Positions 47,900-56,102 of a DNA stretch of 64,000 nucleotides are shown in pieces. The stretch is from Parabacteroides sp. 52. Lineage in GTDB: Bacteria; Bacteroidota; Bacteroidia; Bacteroidales; Tannerellaceae. Numbering within the stretch: position 1 is the first letter of the stretch; each line of letters opens with the position of its first letter. The position numbers and the translations under genes were made by a program. The DNA lies in assembly GCF_010500925.1 (NCBI RefSeq), contig NZ_QVMG01000001.1:62001-126000 (forward strand), read 5' to 3'. Under the pieces are notes generated by a model, which saw nothing but the letters and a program-made list of their open reading frames with translations, ran no database searches and had not been told where the DNA came from.

Positions 47900-49261
47900 T
47901 TAATCCAACTGATACAGTTTCAGTTTGTTGTATAATGTTTTACGGTCTATGCCAAGCAGTTGGGCTGCTTTTGATTTATTGTTACCGGCTTCTTTTAAAG
48001 CTTTGAGGATTTGTTCGCGTTCATGTTCTTCGTTGCGTAAAAGAGTAGCCGATGAGGATATAGGAGGTGAAGATACACTCTCCGTTATTTCTACCGGCAA
48101 TTCTTTCGTTGTAATATAAGGGCTGGTGGCCAGTAAAGTAGCATAGCGGATTACATTTTTCAACTGACGTATATTCCCTGGCCAGGAAAAAGATTCCAAT
48201 AAACGGGATGCTTCCGGATCAAAGCCAAGGATGTTCTTATGCAGTTCTTTATTGGATTGTTTGAGAAAAAGTGCGGCAAATAACATGAAATCTTCTTTCC
48301 TTTCTTTTAGATCCGGTATACGGATCGTAAATTCATTCAAACGATGATAAAGATCTTCACGGAATTCTCCCCGGTCTATCGCCGAACGAAGGTTTTCATT
48401 TGTTGCAGATAACAAACGAACATCTATTGTTATTTCCTGATTCGTTCCTATGGGTTTTATCTTTCGCTCCTGCAAAGCACGCAAAAGCTGAATTTGTATT
48501 TCATAAGTAAGGTTTCCTATTTCATCCAGAAAGATAGTTCCTCCCTGAGCGGCAACAAAAGCACCGGTCTTATTTTCTATAGCGCCTGTAAAAGATCCTT
48601 TTATATGACCGAAAAATTCGGATGCAGCCAAATCTTTGGGGATAGCTCCACAATCGACTGCAATAAAACGGGCATTGCGGCGATTACTATTCTCATGAAT
48701 ATAGCGGGCAATATGTTCCTTGCCGGTTCCACTGGATCCGGTAATCAATACCGAAATATCTGTTGGAGCCACTAAACGTGCATGTTCATACAATTGAATA
48801 GCAGCCGGGCTTTTTCCAAGGACATAGGTTCCATCCAGAGAGGCTGTTTGTTTGTCCGGAGAATCCGGTTCCTTTGGCTGTGTGGATGTATTTGGGGCTT
48901 TCAAAGCTTCCTGCATCTTCTCTAATAAATCTTCCGGATGCAAAGGTTTGGCTATATAATCAAATGCACCTAACTTAATGGCCAATACAGCTGTTTGTAT
49001 CTCGGCATAACTGGTCATCATAATAAGAGGAGTCGATAATTCTTTTTCATTCATCCATTTCAAGAGTTCAATACCATCTCCATCAGGTAAACGCAGATCA
49101 GAGAGAAGCAAATCATATGTATTGGCTTCCATTCTTTGTTTAGCCTCTTTAACCGACGCTATGGTATCGACTTGGAATCCTTTCTTTCCTAGCCAGGTTG
49201 CAAGCATTAATGAAAATGTGATATCATCTTCTAAAATTAAAATAGAATGTATACCGCTCAT
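47900..49261 (-). CDS. NtrC-type sigma-54-dependent response regulator
   Basis: From the ATG at 49261 the regulator has 453 residues. The receiver domain (about 5-120) has ILEDD, phosphoacceptor Asp in LLLSDLRLPDGDG and Lys in YIAKPLHP. The AAA+ domain (about 145-375) has Walker A GSSGTGKE, the sigma-54 contact loop as GSFTGA (Ser in place of the more usual Ala) and Walker B GGTIFLDEIG. A Fis-type helix-turn-helix ends the protein (NNKSKAAQLLGIDRKTLYNK). It should activate sigma-54 promoters when phosphorylated, probably by the hybrid kinase on the same strand upstream. A promoter box lies at 49297-49304. Confidence 0.94.
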   Translation of the reverse strand: MSGIHSILILEDDITFSLMLATWLGKKGFQVDTIASVKEAKQRMEANTYDLLLSDLRLPDGDGIELLKWMNEKELSTPLIMMTSYAEIQTAVLAIKLGAFDYIAKPLHPEDLLEKMQEALKAPNTSTQPKEPDSPDKQTASLDGTYVLGKSPAAIQLYEHARLVAPTDISVLITGSSGTGKEHIARYIHENSNRRNARFIAVDCGAIPKDLAASEFFGHIKGSFTGAIENKTGAFVAAQGGTIFLDEIGNLTYEIQIQLLRALQERKIKPIGTNQEITIDVRLLSATNENLRSAIDRGEFREDLYHRLNEFTIRIPDLKERKEDFMLFAALFLKQSNKELHKNILGFDPEASRLLESFSWPGNIRQLKNVIRYATLLATSPYITTKELPVEITESVSSPPISSSATLLRNEEHEREQILKALKEAGNNKSKAAQLLGIDRKTLYNKLKLYQLD

Positions 49262-49296
49262 TACACACAAAATATATTTATAATTACATCTAATTG

Positions 49297-49304
49297 CAAA
49301 CGTA
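49297..49304 (-). promoter_or_regulatory. TAnnTTTG promoter box for the NtrC-type regulator
   Basis: TACGTTTG on the minus strand predicts a leader of about 31 nt to the ATG at 49261. It suggests the regulator has housekeeping expression independent of the sigma-54-like element upstream. Confidence 0.45.
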
Positions 49305-49344
49305 AAAGTAATACTTTTTAAATATTTCGTACATATTAAACCCT

Positions 49345-49377
49345 AAAAAAAGAAAAAGAACACTCCGTAGAGTGCCC
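49345..49377 (-). terminator. Intrinsic terminator ending the candidate small RNA
   Basis: On the minus strand GGGCACTC-TACG-GAGTGTTC, a stem of about 7 bp with two G-U pairs, is followed by TTTTTCTTTTTTT. It lies 84 nt upstream of the regulator ATG and more than 200 nt after the terminator of the hybrid kinase gene, so it must end a separate short transcript. Confidence 0.65.
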
Positions 49378-49433
49378 TTTCAAAATTGTATGGAAGTTAT
49401 AATATCACATCCTTACTTCCATTAATAATTTAA

Positions 49434-49485
49434 AACGGTAAAATGTATGTGTAACGGTATAAATATGAATTTATATATAACGGTA
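49434..49485 (-). repeat. Three repeats of a TACCGTT motif inside the candidate small RNA
   Basis: On the minus strand ATTTATACCGTT (twice) and CATTTTACCGTT occur with their TACCGTT ends at 49479-49485, 49453-49459 and 49434-49440, spaced 26 and 19 bp. They may be repeated pairing seeds of an RNA or protein-binding sites in DNA; ACCGTT is also the core of LytTR half-sites, but the spacing is not the canonical 21 bp. Confidence 0.6.
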
Positions 49486-49517
49486 TAAATGTAGAAACGT
49501 TGTTTTCACTTAGTATA

Positions 49518-49534
49518 TAGAAAACTTCGTGCCA
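49518..49534 (-). promoter_or_regulatory. Sigma-54-like promoter of the candidate small RNA
   Basis: On the minus strand TGGCACG-AAGT-TTTC is identical to the consensus TGGCACG-N4-TTGC except for T in place of the G of the -12 GC pair; the ten-base spacing is exact. The expected start is near 49508. Confidence 0.5.
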
Positions 49535-49583
49535 AACATCTATTACCGATCAAACTATTTTATATCTATCTGATAATCAATAA

Positions 49584-49614
49584 ATAAAAAAGAGTATCCA
49601 TTGTAAGGATACCC
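49584..49614 (-). terminator. Intrinsic terminator of the hybrid kinase gene
   Basis: On the minus strand GGGTATCC / GGATACTC (8-bp stem with one G-U pair, 7-nt loop) is followed by TTTTTT. It starts about 58 nt after the kinase stop. Confidence 0.8.
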
Positions 49615-49632
49615 TTTCTATTTCTTTTAAAA

Positions 49633-49670
49633 ATTGGGGAACTTGTCCACAATTGGGGAATTAATCCACA
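49633..49670. promoter_or_regulatory. Two tandem 19-bp dyads, candidate enhancer for the NtrC-type activator
   Basis: ATTGGGGAACTTGTCCACA (49633-49651) is followed directly by ATTGGGGAATTAATCCACA (49652-49670). Each is an imperfect dyad TGGGGA-N5-TCCACA. The pair lies 2 nt outside the kinase stop and about 125-162 bp upstream of the predicted small-RNA start, a usual position for an NtrC-family enhancer. Confidence 0.5.
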
Positions 49671-49672
49671 CT

Positions 49673-52183
49673 TTATTCCAAAGCCAATGTTGCCTGGTCG
49701 ACAATGGAAGATGCCTGATCGATTACATCCGTAAGTAAATGTTGCCATCCGGCATCCGATAATTCCACATTATTTTTTTCTAATATTTTCAATTGTTGAA
49801 CCAGAATATCAGCCCCCAACATGGTAAATAAAGGAATCAATTTATGAGATACCCGTGCTGATTTATCCCGGTCAGATTCCGCGAGCGCTTCCCGAAGCAG
49901 TGTCAGACTCTTGTTTGTCTCAGTTGAAAAAGTGCGTAATATATGGGCGGAAGCTTCTTTGTCTTCTCCGGCAAAGGCGGTTAATGACAAGAAATCGGGT
50001 TCTGTTTTTACATCCAGATCAACCGGAAGCAGTTTATTCAATAAATTTACCAACTGTTCGGCCGTAAAAGGTTTATCTAAAGAAGAAGAGAAACCGGCAT
50101 CCAAATAACGCTGAGTATCCTTTCCTACAGTTGCAGAAAGAGCGATTACCGGCAATTCGTCAAGTCCGGGAATACCGGATGTGCGGATTTGTTTCACCAG
50201 GTCATAACCATCCATACCCGGCATTTGAATATCGGTAATCACCACATCAAATACACTTTCTTTCAATATATCAAGTACAGCATAAGGATTAATGCAGGAG
50301 GTCACCTTTATATGATTTTGTTTCAATACTTCTTCCATCAAGGCCAATTGTAATAAATCATCATCAACAATCAGGCAACGCACCGAGCGATTCACAAAAA
50401 GAGTATTATCCACAATCGTATCTTCTTTGACTGGATCAGGTAAAGATTGATTATCAGAGAAAGGCAAAGGAAGACTAACCGTAAAAGCACTTCCTTGTCC
50501 GGCAGTGCTTTGCAGAGAGAGCTCCCCTCCCATCAAAGCCACCAATTTGTTTGTAATAGAAAGCCCCAGACCAAAACCTTCCGTCTTTTCGGCTCCCGGC
50601 AGACGGGTAAACTCTGCAAATATCTTTTTCTGTTCCTCCTCCGGAATACCCGCCCCCGAATCATATACTGTAACGATCAGGTTGGAGGTTACAGGCAGGA
50701 TATTTCCTTCCGCATCTACCAGTTCTTCATTATTTAATGCCAACTGACTGCAATCAACACTTATTTCGACTTTTCCCTGCTGTGTAAATTTCACGGCATT
50801 CGATAAGAGATTGCCGATTACTTGCCGGATACGTACCGAATCTCCCTTATAGACGAAATCGGATTCTTCTTTTATATCCAATACAAATTCCAATCCTTTC
50901 TTGGAAGCCTGCGGTTGAAAACTATCATAAATCTCATGAAATAAATCCGGGACCTTAAAGGGTACTTCATGTATTTCCATCTGTCCGGATTCCAATCGTT
51001 GAAAATCCAACAAATCATTTACCAAAGAAAGAATATGAGAAGAGGATCCACTCATATTTTTCAGGTATAAACGTTGTTGTTCATCCGGATAAGAACGCTG
51101 CAGCAGTTCAATATAACCGATGATAGAAGACAAAGGAGCGCGGATGTCATGACTGATAGTCAACATTAACCGTTCCCGGCTATGTAAGAGGTCTTCCGTA
51201 TATTTTTTTTCTTTTTCCAACTGTTTGCGGTAAAAATTACTTTTGAATAGATCGCGGGCAATCAGAACCAGGAAGAAAATAGCGACGATTAAAGAAATAA
51301 GGGCTATCCCGCTTATCAGATAAGAGGTCTGCTCTAAAATGTCCTGTCTGCTTTGCAAACGATTCAGGGAATTTGTCAATTCTTCTTCTTCCATATCCCG
51401 GAGGATCTGATTGATCTGACTCGATATCAAACTGTTATCGTAGCGCAAAGTGGAAGAACGATCCACAAGCAGTTCCCGCAATCGTTTCCTCTCTCCGGCA
51501 ACATTGTTTTGAATATTCTTAAGAGTTTTATGGATCGCTTCATTCGGATTGTAAGCATTGACCATTGTATCTTTTACAGTTTGCTCATTCGCACTTACAA
51601 TTATGCTAGAGTCCTTATCGGTCGGCACAAACACTTCTGCCAGTCGTTTCAGGAAACTGCGTTTTCGGCCTTGCACAATAACCGTATCTTTTTTTAACTC
51701 TACCCGTTCCTGAATCTCTTTTTCTTCTACCGATGGGGCTTTCGAAGCCATCGCTTTGGCTATATTTTTAGCATATAGGTCGGCATTGGCCTGTTTCCAA
51801 ATCTCCAAGAGGTCATTGGTGTTGGCTCGTTTGCGTTCAATCAACATATCGATCGTATCGATCTTTAGGAGCAACAAAGAGTCAGTGATTAACAAACGCA
51901 AAGAGTCCATGTTCTGATGTGCCAAATCCAGGGTGGCATTGAAATAGGAATAATCGTCCTCTTCCATATCTACCAATTGCCCCATGGTCTCACTTTCCAA
52001 TAGAAGGGCTTGTGTTTCTGTTACCAGGTAAATCTTCTTTCGGGGAATACTATTTACATCTTCCTCGGCGGCAATCTTATCAATAACATTATAAATATAA
52101 GAAAGAGAACCAACGGCTATAACAATAAGTATGATATAGCCTAAAACAACTTTGGGAGCTATTCGTCCTAATTGATTTTTCAT
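49673..52183 (-). CDS. Hybrid sensor histidine kinase with receiver and Hpt domains
   Basis: The 836-residue protein has membrane helices at about 12-30 and 288-312 enclosing a helical periplasmic sensor of some 255 residues. The kinase core has the phosphoacceptor His in LTISHDIRAPLSSIIGYIEL and a GHKL domain with VIGNLLSNAVKFT, YDSGAGIP and GFGLGLSIT. A receiver follows (about 600-715; Asp in DVVITDIQMPG), then an Hpt domain with the histidine in ARVSHKLIPLF. A His-Asp-His relay to an external regulator is expected; the NtrC-type protein just downstream is the natural partner. The gene starts 15 nt after the phosphoethanolamine transferase stop. Confidence 0.93.
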   Translation of the reverse strand: MKNQLGRIAPKVVLGYIILIVIAVGSLSYIYNVIDKIAAEEDVNSIPRKKIYLVTETQALLLESETMGQLVDMEEDDYSYFNATLDLAHQNMDSLRLLITDSLLLLKIDTIDMLIERKRANTNDLLEIWKQANADLYAKNIAKAMASKAPSVEEKEIQERVELKKDTVIVQGRKRSFLKRLAEVFVPTDKDSSIIVSANEQTVKDTMVNAYNPNEAIHKTLKNIQNNVAGERKRLRELLVDRSSTLRYDNSLISSQINQILRDMEEEELTNSLNRLQSRQDILEQTSYLISGIALISLIVAIFFLVLIARDLFKSNFYRKQLEKEKKYTEDLLHSRERLMLTISHDIRAPLSSIIGYIELLQRSYPDEQQRLYLKNMSGSSSHILSLVNDLLDFQRLESGQMEIHEVPFKVPDLFHEIYDSFQPQASKKGLEFVLDIKEESDFVYKGDSVRIRQVIGNLLSNAVKFTQQGKVEISVDCSQLALNNEELVDAEGNILPVTSNLIVTVYDSGAGIPEEEQKKIFAEFTRLPGAEKTEGFGLGLSITNKLVALMGGELSLQSTAGQGSAFTVSLPLPFSDNQSLPDPVKEDTIVDNTLFVNRSVRCLIVDDDLLQLALMEEVLKQNHIKVTSCINPYAVLDILKESVFDVVITDIQMPGMDGYDLVKQIRTSGIPGLDELPVIALSATVGKDTQRYLDAGFSSSLDKPFTAEQLVNLLNKLLPVDLDVKTEPDFLSLTAFAGEDKEASAHILRTFSTETNKSLTLLREALAESDRDKSARVSHKLIPLFTMLGADILVQQLKILEKNNVELSDAGWQHLLTDVIDQASSIVDQATLALE

Positions 52184-52198
52184 ACTATCTAATTTTTC

Positions 52199-53917
52199 TT
52201 ATTCTTTATTATAACTTATATTCCATTTATCCAACATGATAAAATCTTCTTTCTTCAACCCTACTTTCCAGAACGGTATCGGATCATCATGGTCGTCGAG
52301 GTACATACGCTCTCGGATTGTATAATCCGGACTGGTCAGTGCCCATGTATCATTAGATAAAGGCGTTTCTATTCCTCCCAAATCTAACATCGTGTAAAAA
52401 ACACTGTTCGAACTGACCGGTACTTCCTGATGTCCCAAAGCAGTCTCGTATTTCCCGGGATACGATTTGCGGTAGGCCTCGGAAAACCAAATAACATAAG
52501 GTATATGCAATTGATAATAAGTAGGTATAGGGGATGCATGTAAATAGCGTTCCCTTTTATCATCAAAAATATCCTCTCCATGATCACTTAAGTACAACAG
52601 AGAAGAACAGGCATTTGTCTTTGCCAGCATATCAATCATCTCTCCCAATACATAGTCGGTATACAGGATGGTATTATCATAGGCATTGCGCAGTTCATTT
52701 TTGAATGAAATACGGATACCGTCGGCTTTATCCGGTTTGTATCGGGAAAAATCGGTGGGATAACGCTCATGATAATTAAAATGAGAGCCATAAGTATGAA
52801 TAACAACAAATAAATTTTCTTCGGTTCGTTCCAATTCTTTTTGTAGGAATGGAAGAACCATTCCATCATGTAAAGACAATTTACCGGTCTTCGTCCGGAT
52901 CGTATTCATATCGATAAAGGTATCCGCTTCCCGGTAAAATTCCCCAATCATAGAAGTAGTAAGCTTTTGATTGGCTATCACAACTGTTCGGAAACCAGCT
53001 TCTTTGAAAGCTGTCACAATGCCTTTTTCTTCATAAAGAATATCATAATTTTCCGCACTGGCTGCAGATAAAATAATTGGAACACTTTTGTGTGTATTAT
53101 TGGATTGAGTTATGGCATCTTTAAAATAAACCAAACCTTCCCTATTTTCCATACGGGGAGTAGTCTTTCGCTCGTAACCGTACAGGCTCCATTCCATCGC
53201 CCGGGAGGTCTCTCCCACTACCAATACATATATTTCCCGTTCACAGTTGGGGGAAACTTTCTTGGTTGCCTGAAAGGAAAAATGACTAGATGTCTTTGAA
53301 TAATTCCGGCTTCTCTCTGCTTTGTTTATGGCAAAATAGAGATTATATAGCGCATTTAGCGGATAAATATCTTTCTTTAAACGAATCTGTTGATCCTGTA
53401 GAGGTGTAAAAAAACAAAGCAATACACCAACAAAGAAGATGCCTGCACTTCTCTTTATCCATTTTTTGCGGAAAGAGGGGGATAATTTGTCTTTCATACG
53501 GACAGAATGGGTCGCAAGCCATAAGGTAGGCAATGTATAAGAAAAAAAGACAAAGACAATAACCAATAGAATATTCGCTAATAATTCACTCGCTTCCGAT
53601 GCATTCGAACTGGTTAGATTCAGAAACATATCGACGGCAATAACCGATTCACCAAAGAGATAAAGCAAAACCAATTGCCCGCCATCCAAAATCACTTTAG
53701 GGAATAAACACCAAACGACAATCCCCGGTTTCTTTACAAGAAGTAATACCGCTAACCAACAGGCCAAAGGTAAAAAGAGAGAAGCCAGACCAACGAGGAT
53801 CGACATTGGCTCCGTTACTAAAAAGAACAGGTTAGGAATAACAAATGAAAGAGCAAACAAAAAATACAGATGCTCTTGTCGGGATATCCATTTCCATAAA
53901 TTCACAAAATACCTCAT
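52199..53917 (-). CDS. Sulfatase-family phosphoethanolamine transferase (EptA/CptA-like)
   Basis: The 572-residue inner-membrane enzyme has five N-terminal membrane helices (within about 12-175) and a periplasmic alkaline-phosphatase-fold domain. Metal and nucleophile motifs are visible: VVGETSRAMEWSLYGY (metal-binding Glu), AITQSNNTHKSVPIIL (nucleophile Thr) and LYLSDHGEDIFDD (metal-binding Asp and His). Relatives move phosphoethanolamine from phosphatidylethanolamine to lipid A or other glycans and lower the binding of cationic peptides. Coupling to a sensor kinase recalls the enterobacterial pmrC-pmrA-pmrB arrangement. The exact acceptor is not known. Confidence 0.9.
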   Translation of the reverse strand: MRYFVNLWKWISRQEHLYFLFALSFVIPNLFFLVTEPMSILVGLASLFLPLACWLAVLLLVKKPGIVVWCLFPKVILDGGQLVLLYLFGESVIAVDMFLNLTSSNASEASELLANILLVIVFVFFSYTLPTLWLATHSVRMKDKLSPSFRKKWIKRSAGIFFVGVLLCFFTPLQDQQIRLKKDIYPLNALYNLYFAINKAERSRNYSKTSSHFSFQATKKVSPNCEREIYVLVVGETSRAMEWSLYGYERKTTPRMENREGLVYFKDAITQSNNTHKSVPIILSAASAENYDILYEEKGIVTAFKEAGFRTVVIANQKLTTSMIGEFYREADTFIDMNTIRTKTGKLSLHDGMVLPFLQKELERTEENLFVVIHTYGSHFNYHERYPTDFSRYKPDKADGIRISFKNELRNAYDNTILYTDYVLGEMIDMLAKTNACSSLLYLSDHGEDIFDDKRERYLHASPIPTYYQLHIPYVIWFSEAYRKSYPGKYETALGHQEVPVSSNSVFYTMLDLGGIETPLSNDTWALTSPDYTIRERMYLDDHDDPIPFWKVGLKKEDFIMLDKWNISYNKE

Positions 53918-53998
53918 TTATCTAACACTTGTTATAGCCATTTGGCCTGATCTGGGTGATTTAGGCTTCTACCCCTTTCGTTTCATTGACTAAACGTG

Positions 53999-54006
53999 CA
54001 AAATTA
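53999..54006 (-). promoter_or_regulatory. TAnnTTTG promoter box for the phosphoethanolamine transferase-kinase operon
   Basis: TAATTTTG on the minus strand, with a TTG 21 bp upstream of it, predicts a start near 53995 and a leader of about 78 nt to the ATG at 53917. Confidence 0.45.
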
Positions 54007-54125
54007 GAAGTTATTGGCAAAAAGACACAATCGATATACATAAAAGATGTTCAGTCACTGGAATTTCTTTTGTGTTTGCTCCAAAAATCAGATAAACTTC
54101 CAACAATGTTATTGGTAAAAACTGT

Positions 54126-54133
54126 TACCTTCG
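54126..54133 (+). promoter_or_regulatory. Near-match promoter box for dinB
   Basis: TACCTTCG (7 of 8 with TAnnTTTG) ends 7 bp before the GTG start of dinB. If used, the mRNA would be nearly leaderless. Confidence 0.35.
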
Positions 54134-54140
54134 TATTCCT

Positions 54141-55211
54141 GTGCGCAAAATCATACATATCGACATGGATGCCTTTTATGCTTCTATCGAACAAAGGGAT
54201 CATCCGGAATATCGTGGTAAACCGATTGCCGTTGGGCATGGAGAAACACGAGGGGTTGTTGCTGCTGCCAGTTACGAAGCCCGTAAATACGGGGTACGGT
54301 CAGCCATGCCTTCTACTACAGCATTGAAAAAATGTCCCCAATTGATTTTTATCCCGCCTCGTTTTGATGTGTATAAGGATGTATCCCGGCAAATTATGGA
54401 GATATTTCATACATACACCGACTTGGTAGAACCGCTCTCATTGGATGAAGCTTTTTTGGATATTACCCGGAATCACCCAAAGAATCCTTCCGCGACCTTG
54501 ATTGCCAAAGAAATAAAAACACGTATCAAAGAAGTAACGGGACTGATTGCCTCTGCCGGTGTCTCATACAATAAATTTCTGGCCAAGATCGCCTCTGATT
54601 ATAATAAACCGGATGGTTTATTTGTTATTGAACCTCAAGATGCGGAGCTTTTTGTTGAAAGATTACCTATTGAGTCTTTCTTTGGAATAGGCAAAGTGAC
54701 TGCTATTAAAATGCATAAATTAGGTATTCATACAGGGGCTGACCTGAAAAGAGTCAGTGAAGAACGACTAACTAGGCTTTTCGGTAAAGCTGGACATATG
54801 TATTACAACAATGCCCGTGCAATAGATAACCGGGAGGTGGTCCCTAACCGCGTACGCAAGTCGATAGGTGCAGAAAATACATTTGAAACGGATTTAGAGA
54901 CTTCTACCCGACTGACTATTGAACTCTACCATATAGCTCGGAAAGTATGGGAACGAATGGATGCCAAACATTTTTATGGGCGAACCATTACTTTAAAAAT
55001 AAAATATACCGACTTCGAAATAATTAGTCGAAGCAGAACCCTGCAACAACGTATCGATAACTTCCAGGTCCTTTGGGCCATCACCAAAGAAATGTTAACA
55101 CAAGTGGATACCCATGAAAAGAAAATCCGTTTAATGGGCATTTATATAAGTAATGCCGAAGCACTTATTCATTCTTTACCTATCCAATTGACATTTAATT
55201 TCAAACCCTGA
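54141..55211 (+). CDS. dinB: DNA polymerase IV (Y family)
   Basis: An error-prone lesion-bypass polymerase of 356 residues. Catalytic acidic residues are in IIHIDMDAFYASIEQ and SLDEAFLDIT; YEARKYGVRSAMPS and the helix-hairpin-helix FFGIGKVTAIKMHKLGI are also typical. The C-terminal little-finger domain is complete. The start is a GTG at 54141, the only start that keeps the conserved first strand. The last 11 nt overlap the convergent cysE. No LexA-type operator was recognised upstream. Confidence 0.94.
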   Translation: MRKIIHIDMDAFYASIEQRDHPEYRGKPIAVGHGETRGVVAAASYEARKYGVRSAMPSTTALKKCPQLIFIPPRFDVYKDVSRQIMEIFHTYTDLVEPLSLDEAFLDITRNHPKNPSATLIAKEIKTRIKEVTGLIASAGVSYNKFLAKIASDYNKPDGLFVIEPQDAELFVERLPIESFFGIGKVTAIKMHKLGIHTGADLKRVSEERLTRLFGKAGHMYYNNARAIDNREVVPNRVRKSIGAENTFETDLETSTRLTIELYHIARKVWERMDAKHFYGRTITLKIKYTDFEIISRSRTLQQRIDNFQVLWAITKEMLTQVDTHEKKIRLMGIYISNAEALIHSLPIQLTFNFKP

Positions 55212-56097
55212 AGGTTTTATCCTCAATCGCCCGTGTTTGTAGTACTTTTGAATAAGGGGGTACATCATGGGTTAACCAAATATTACCACCAATGACCGAA
55301 TCGTGCCCAATCGTTATGCGCCCCAGTACAGACGCATTGGAGTATATCGTTACATTATCTTCAATAATAGGATGTCGGGGAACATCTACAGGCAGGCCTT
55401 CTTCATCGAATGTAAAGCTCTTTGCTCCCAAGGTAACCCCTTGATACAAACAAACATGATTTCCTATTATTGTGGTTCCCCCTATCACCAGACCGGTACC
55501 ATGATCGATACTGAAATATTCACCGATTTGCGCTCCCGGATGAATGTCGATACCCGTCTTTGAATGAGCTATTTCCGTAATAATACGGGGGATCACCGGC
55601 ACACCCAGCAATAACAATTCATGTGCTACCCGTTGATGTAAAATAGCTGATATCGCAGGATAAGAAAAAATCACCTCACTGGCACTATTGGCTGCTGGGT
55701 CGGTATCCAGCATAGCCTTCACATCGGTAGAAAGTAAATACTTAATATGGGGTATTTTGTTTACAAAAGCGATAGCTATATCCGAAGCCCTTTGTTTGGA
55801 GTCACAACAGGCTTCCGCTTCGAAACATAAGCCATAATAAATTTGCTCCTGCAATAAATCATATATCTTTTCAAGATAAACGCCTGTATAATACCGGATA
55901 GATTCCGTTTGAGCTTCCTGCTCCGTACCAAAAAAACCGGGAAAGATCACCAGACGCAATACATGCATAATCTCTTCCAATGAAGCAACAGAAGGAGATG
56001 GCTTCTGATGTAAAGGTATATAGGCATAATGTGCATCAGAAACAGAAAGTTTCTCCACATTCTTCTTTATTTGTTCCAAGATATCTGCCCGGCTCAT
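55201..56097 (-). CDS. cysE: Serine O-acetyltransferase
   Basis: Makes O-acetylserine from serine and acetyl-CoA, the first step of cysteine synthesis. From the ATG at 56097 it has 298 residues: a helical N-terminal domain (about 1-165) and a left-handed beta-helix (about 170-285) with GIDIHPGAQIGEYFSIDHG, LVIGGTTIIGNHVCLYQGV and the catalytic His pair. The long N-terminal domain is typical of the Bacteroidetes form. It begins 5 nt after the stop of the kelch lipoprotein gene, so it is probably read from the same mRNA, an odd partner for a metabolic gene. Confidence 0.9.
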   Translation of the reverse strand: MSRADILEQIKKNVEKLSVSDAHYAYIPLHQKPSPSVASLEEIMHVLRLVIFPGFFGTEQEAQTESIRYYTGVYLEKIYDLLQEQIYYGLCFEAEACCDSKQRASDIAIAFVNKIPHIKYLLSTDVKAMLDTDPAANSASEVIFSYPAISAILHQRVAHELLLLGVPVIPRIITEIAHSKTGIDIHPGAQIGEYFSIDHGTGLVIGGTTIIGNHVCLYQGVTLGAKSFTFDEEGLPVDVPRHPIIEDNVTIYSNASVLGRITIGHDSVIGGNIWLTHDVPPYSKVLQTRAIEDKTFRV

Positions 56098-56102
56098 ACC
56101 TC

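Larger units (their letters stand above)
49345..49508 (-). ncRNA. Candidate sigma-54-dependent small RNA, about 160 nt
   Basis: The transcript would start about 12 bp after the sigma-54-like element at 49518-49534 and end at the terminator at 49345-49377. It contains three repeats of an A/U-rich motif ending in TACCGTT, then a hairpin with the perfect stem ATGGAAGT / ACTTCCAT (49390-49422), then the terminator. No open frame of useful size fits. An attenuated leader of the NtrC-type gene is the main alternative. No known RNA family was recognised. Confidence 0.45.

Noticed and set aside
49434..49485. Canonical LytTR operator made of the three TACCGTT repeats
   Set aside because: The spacings of 19 and 26 bp differ from the 21-bp period, and the last positions of the half-sites do not match. 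Kept as repeats of unknown role.
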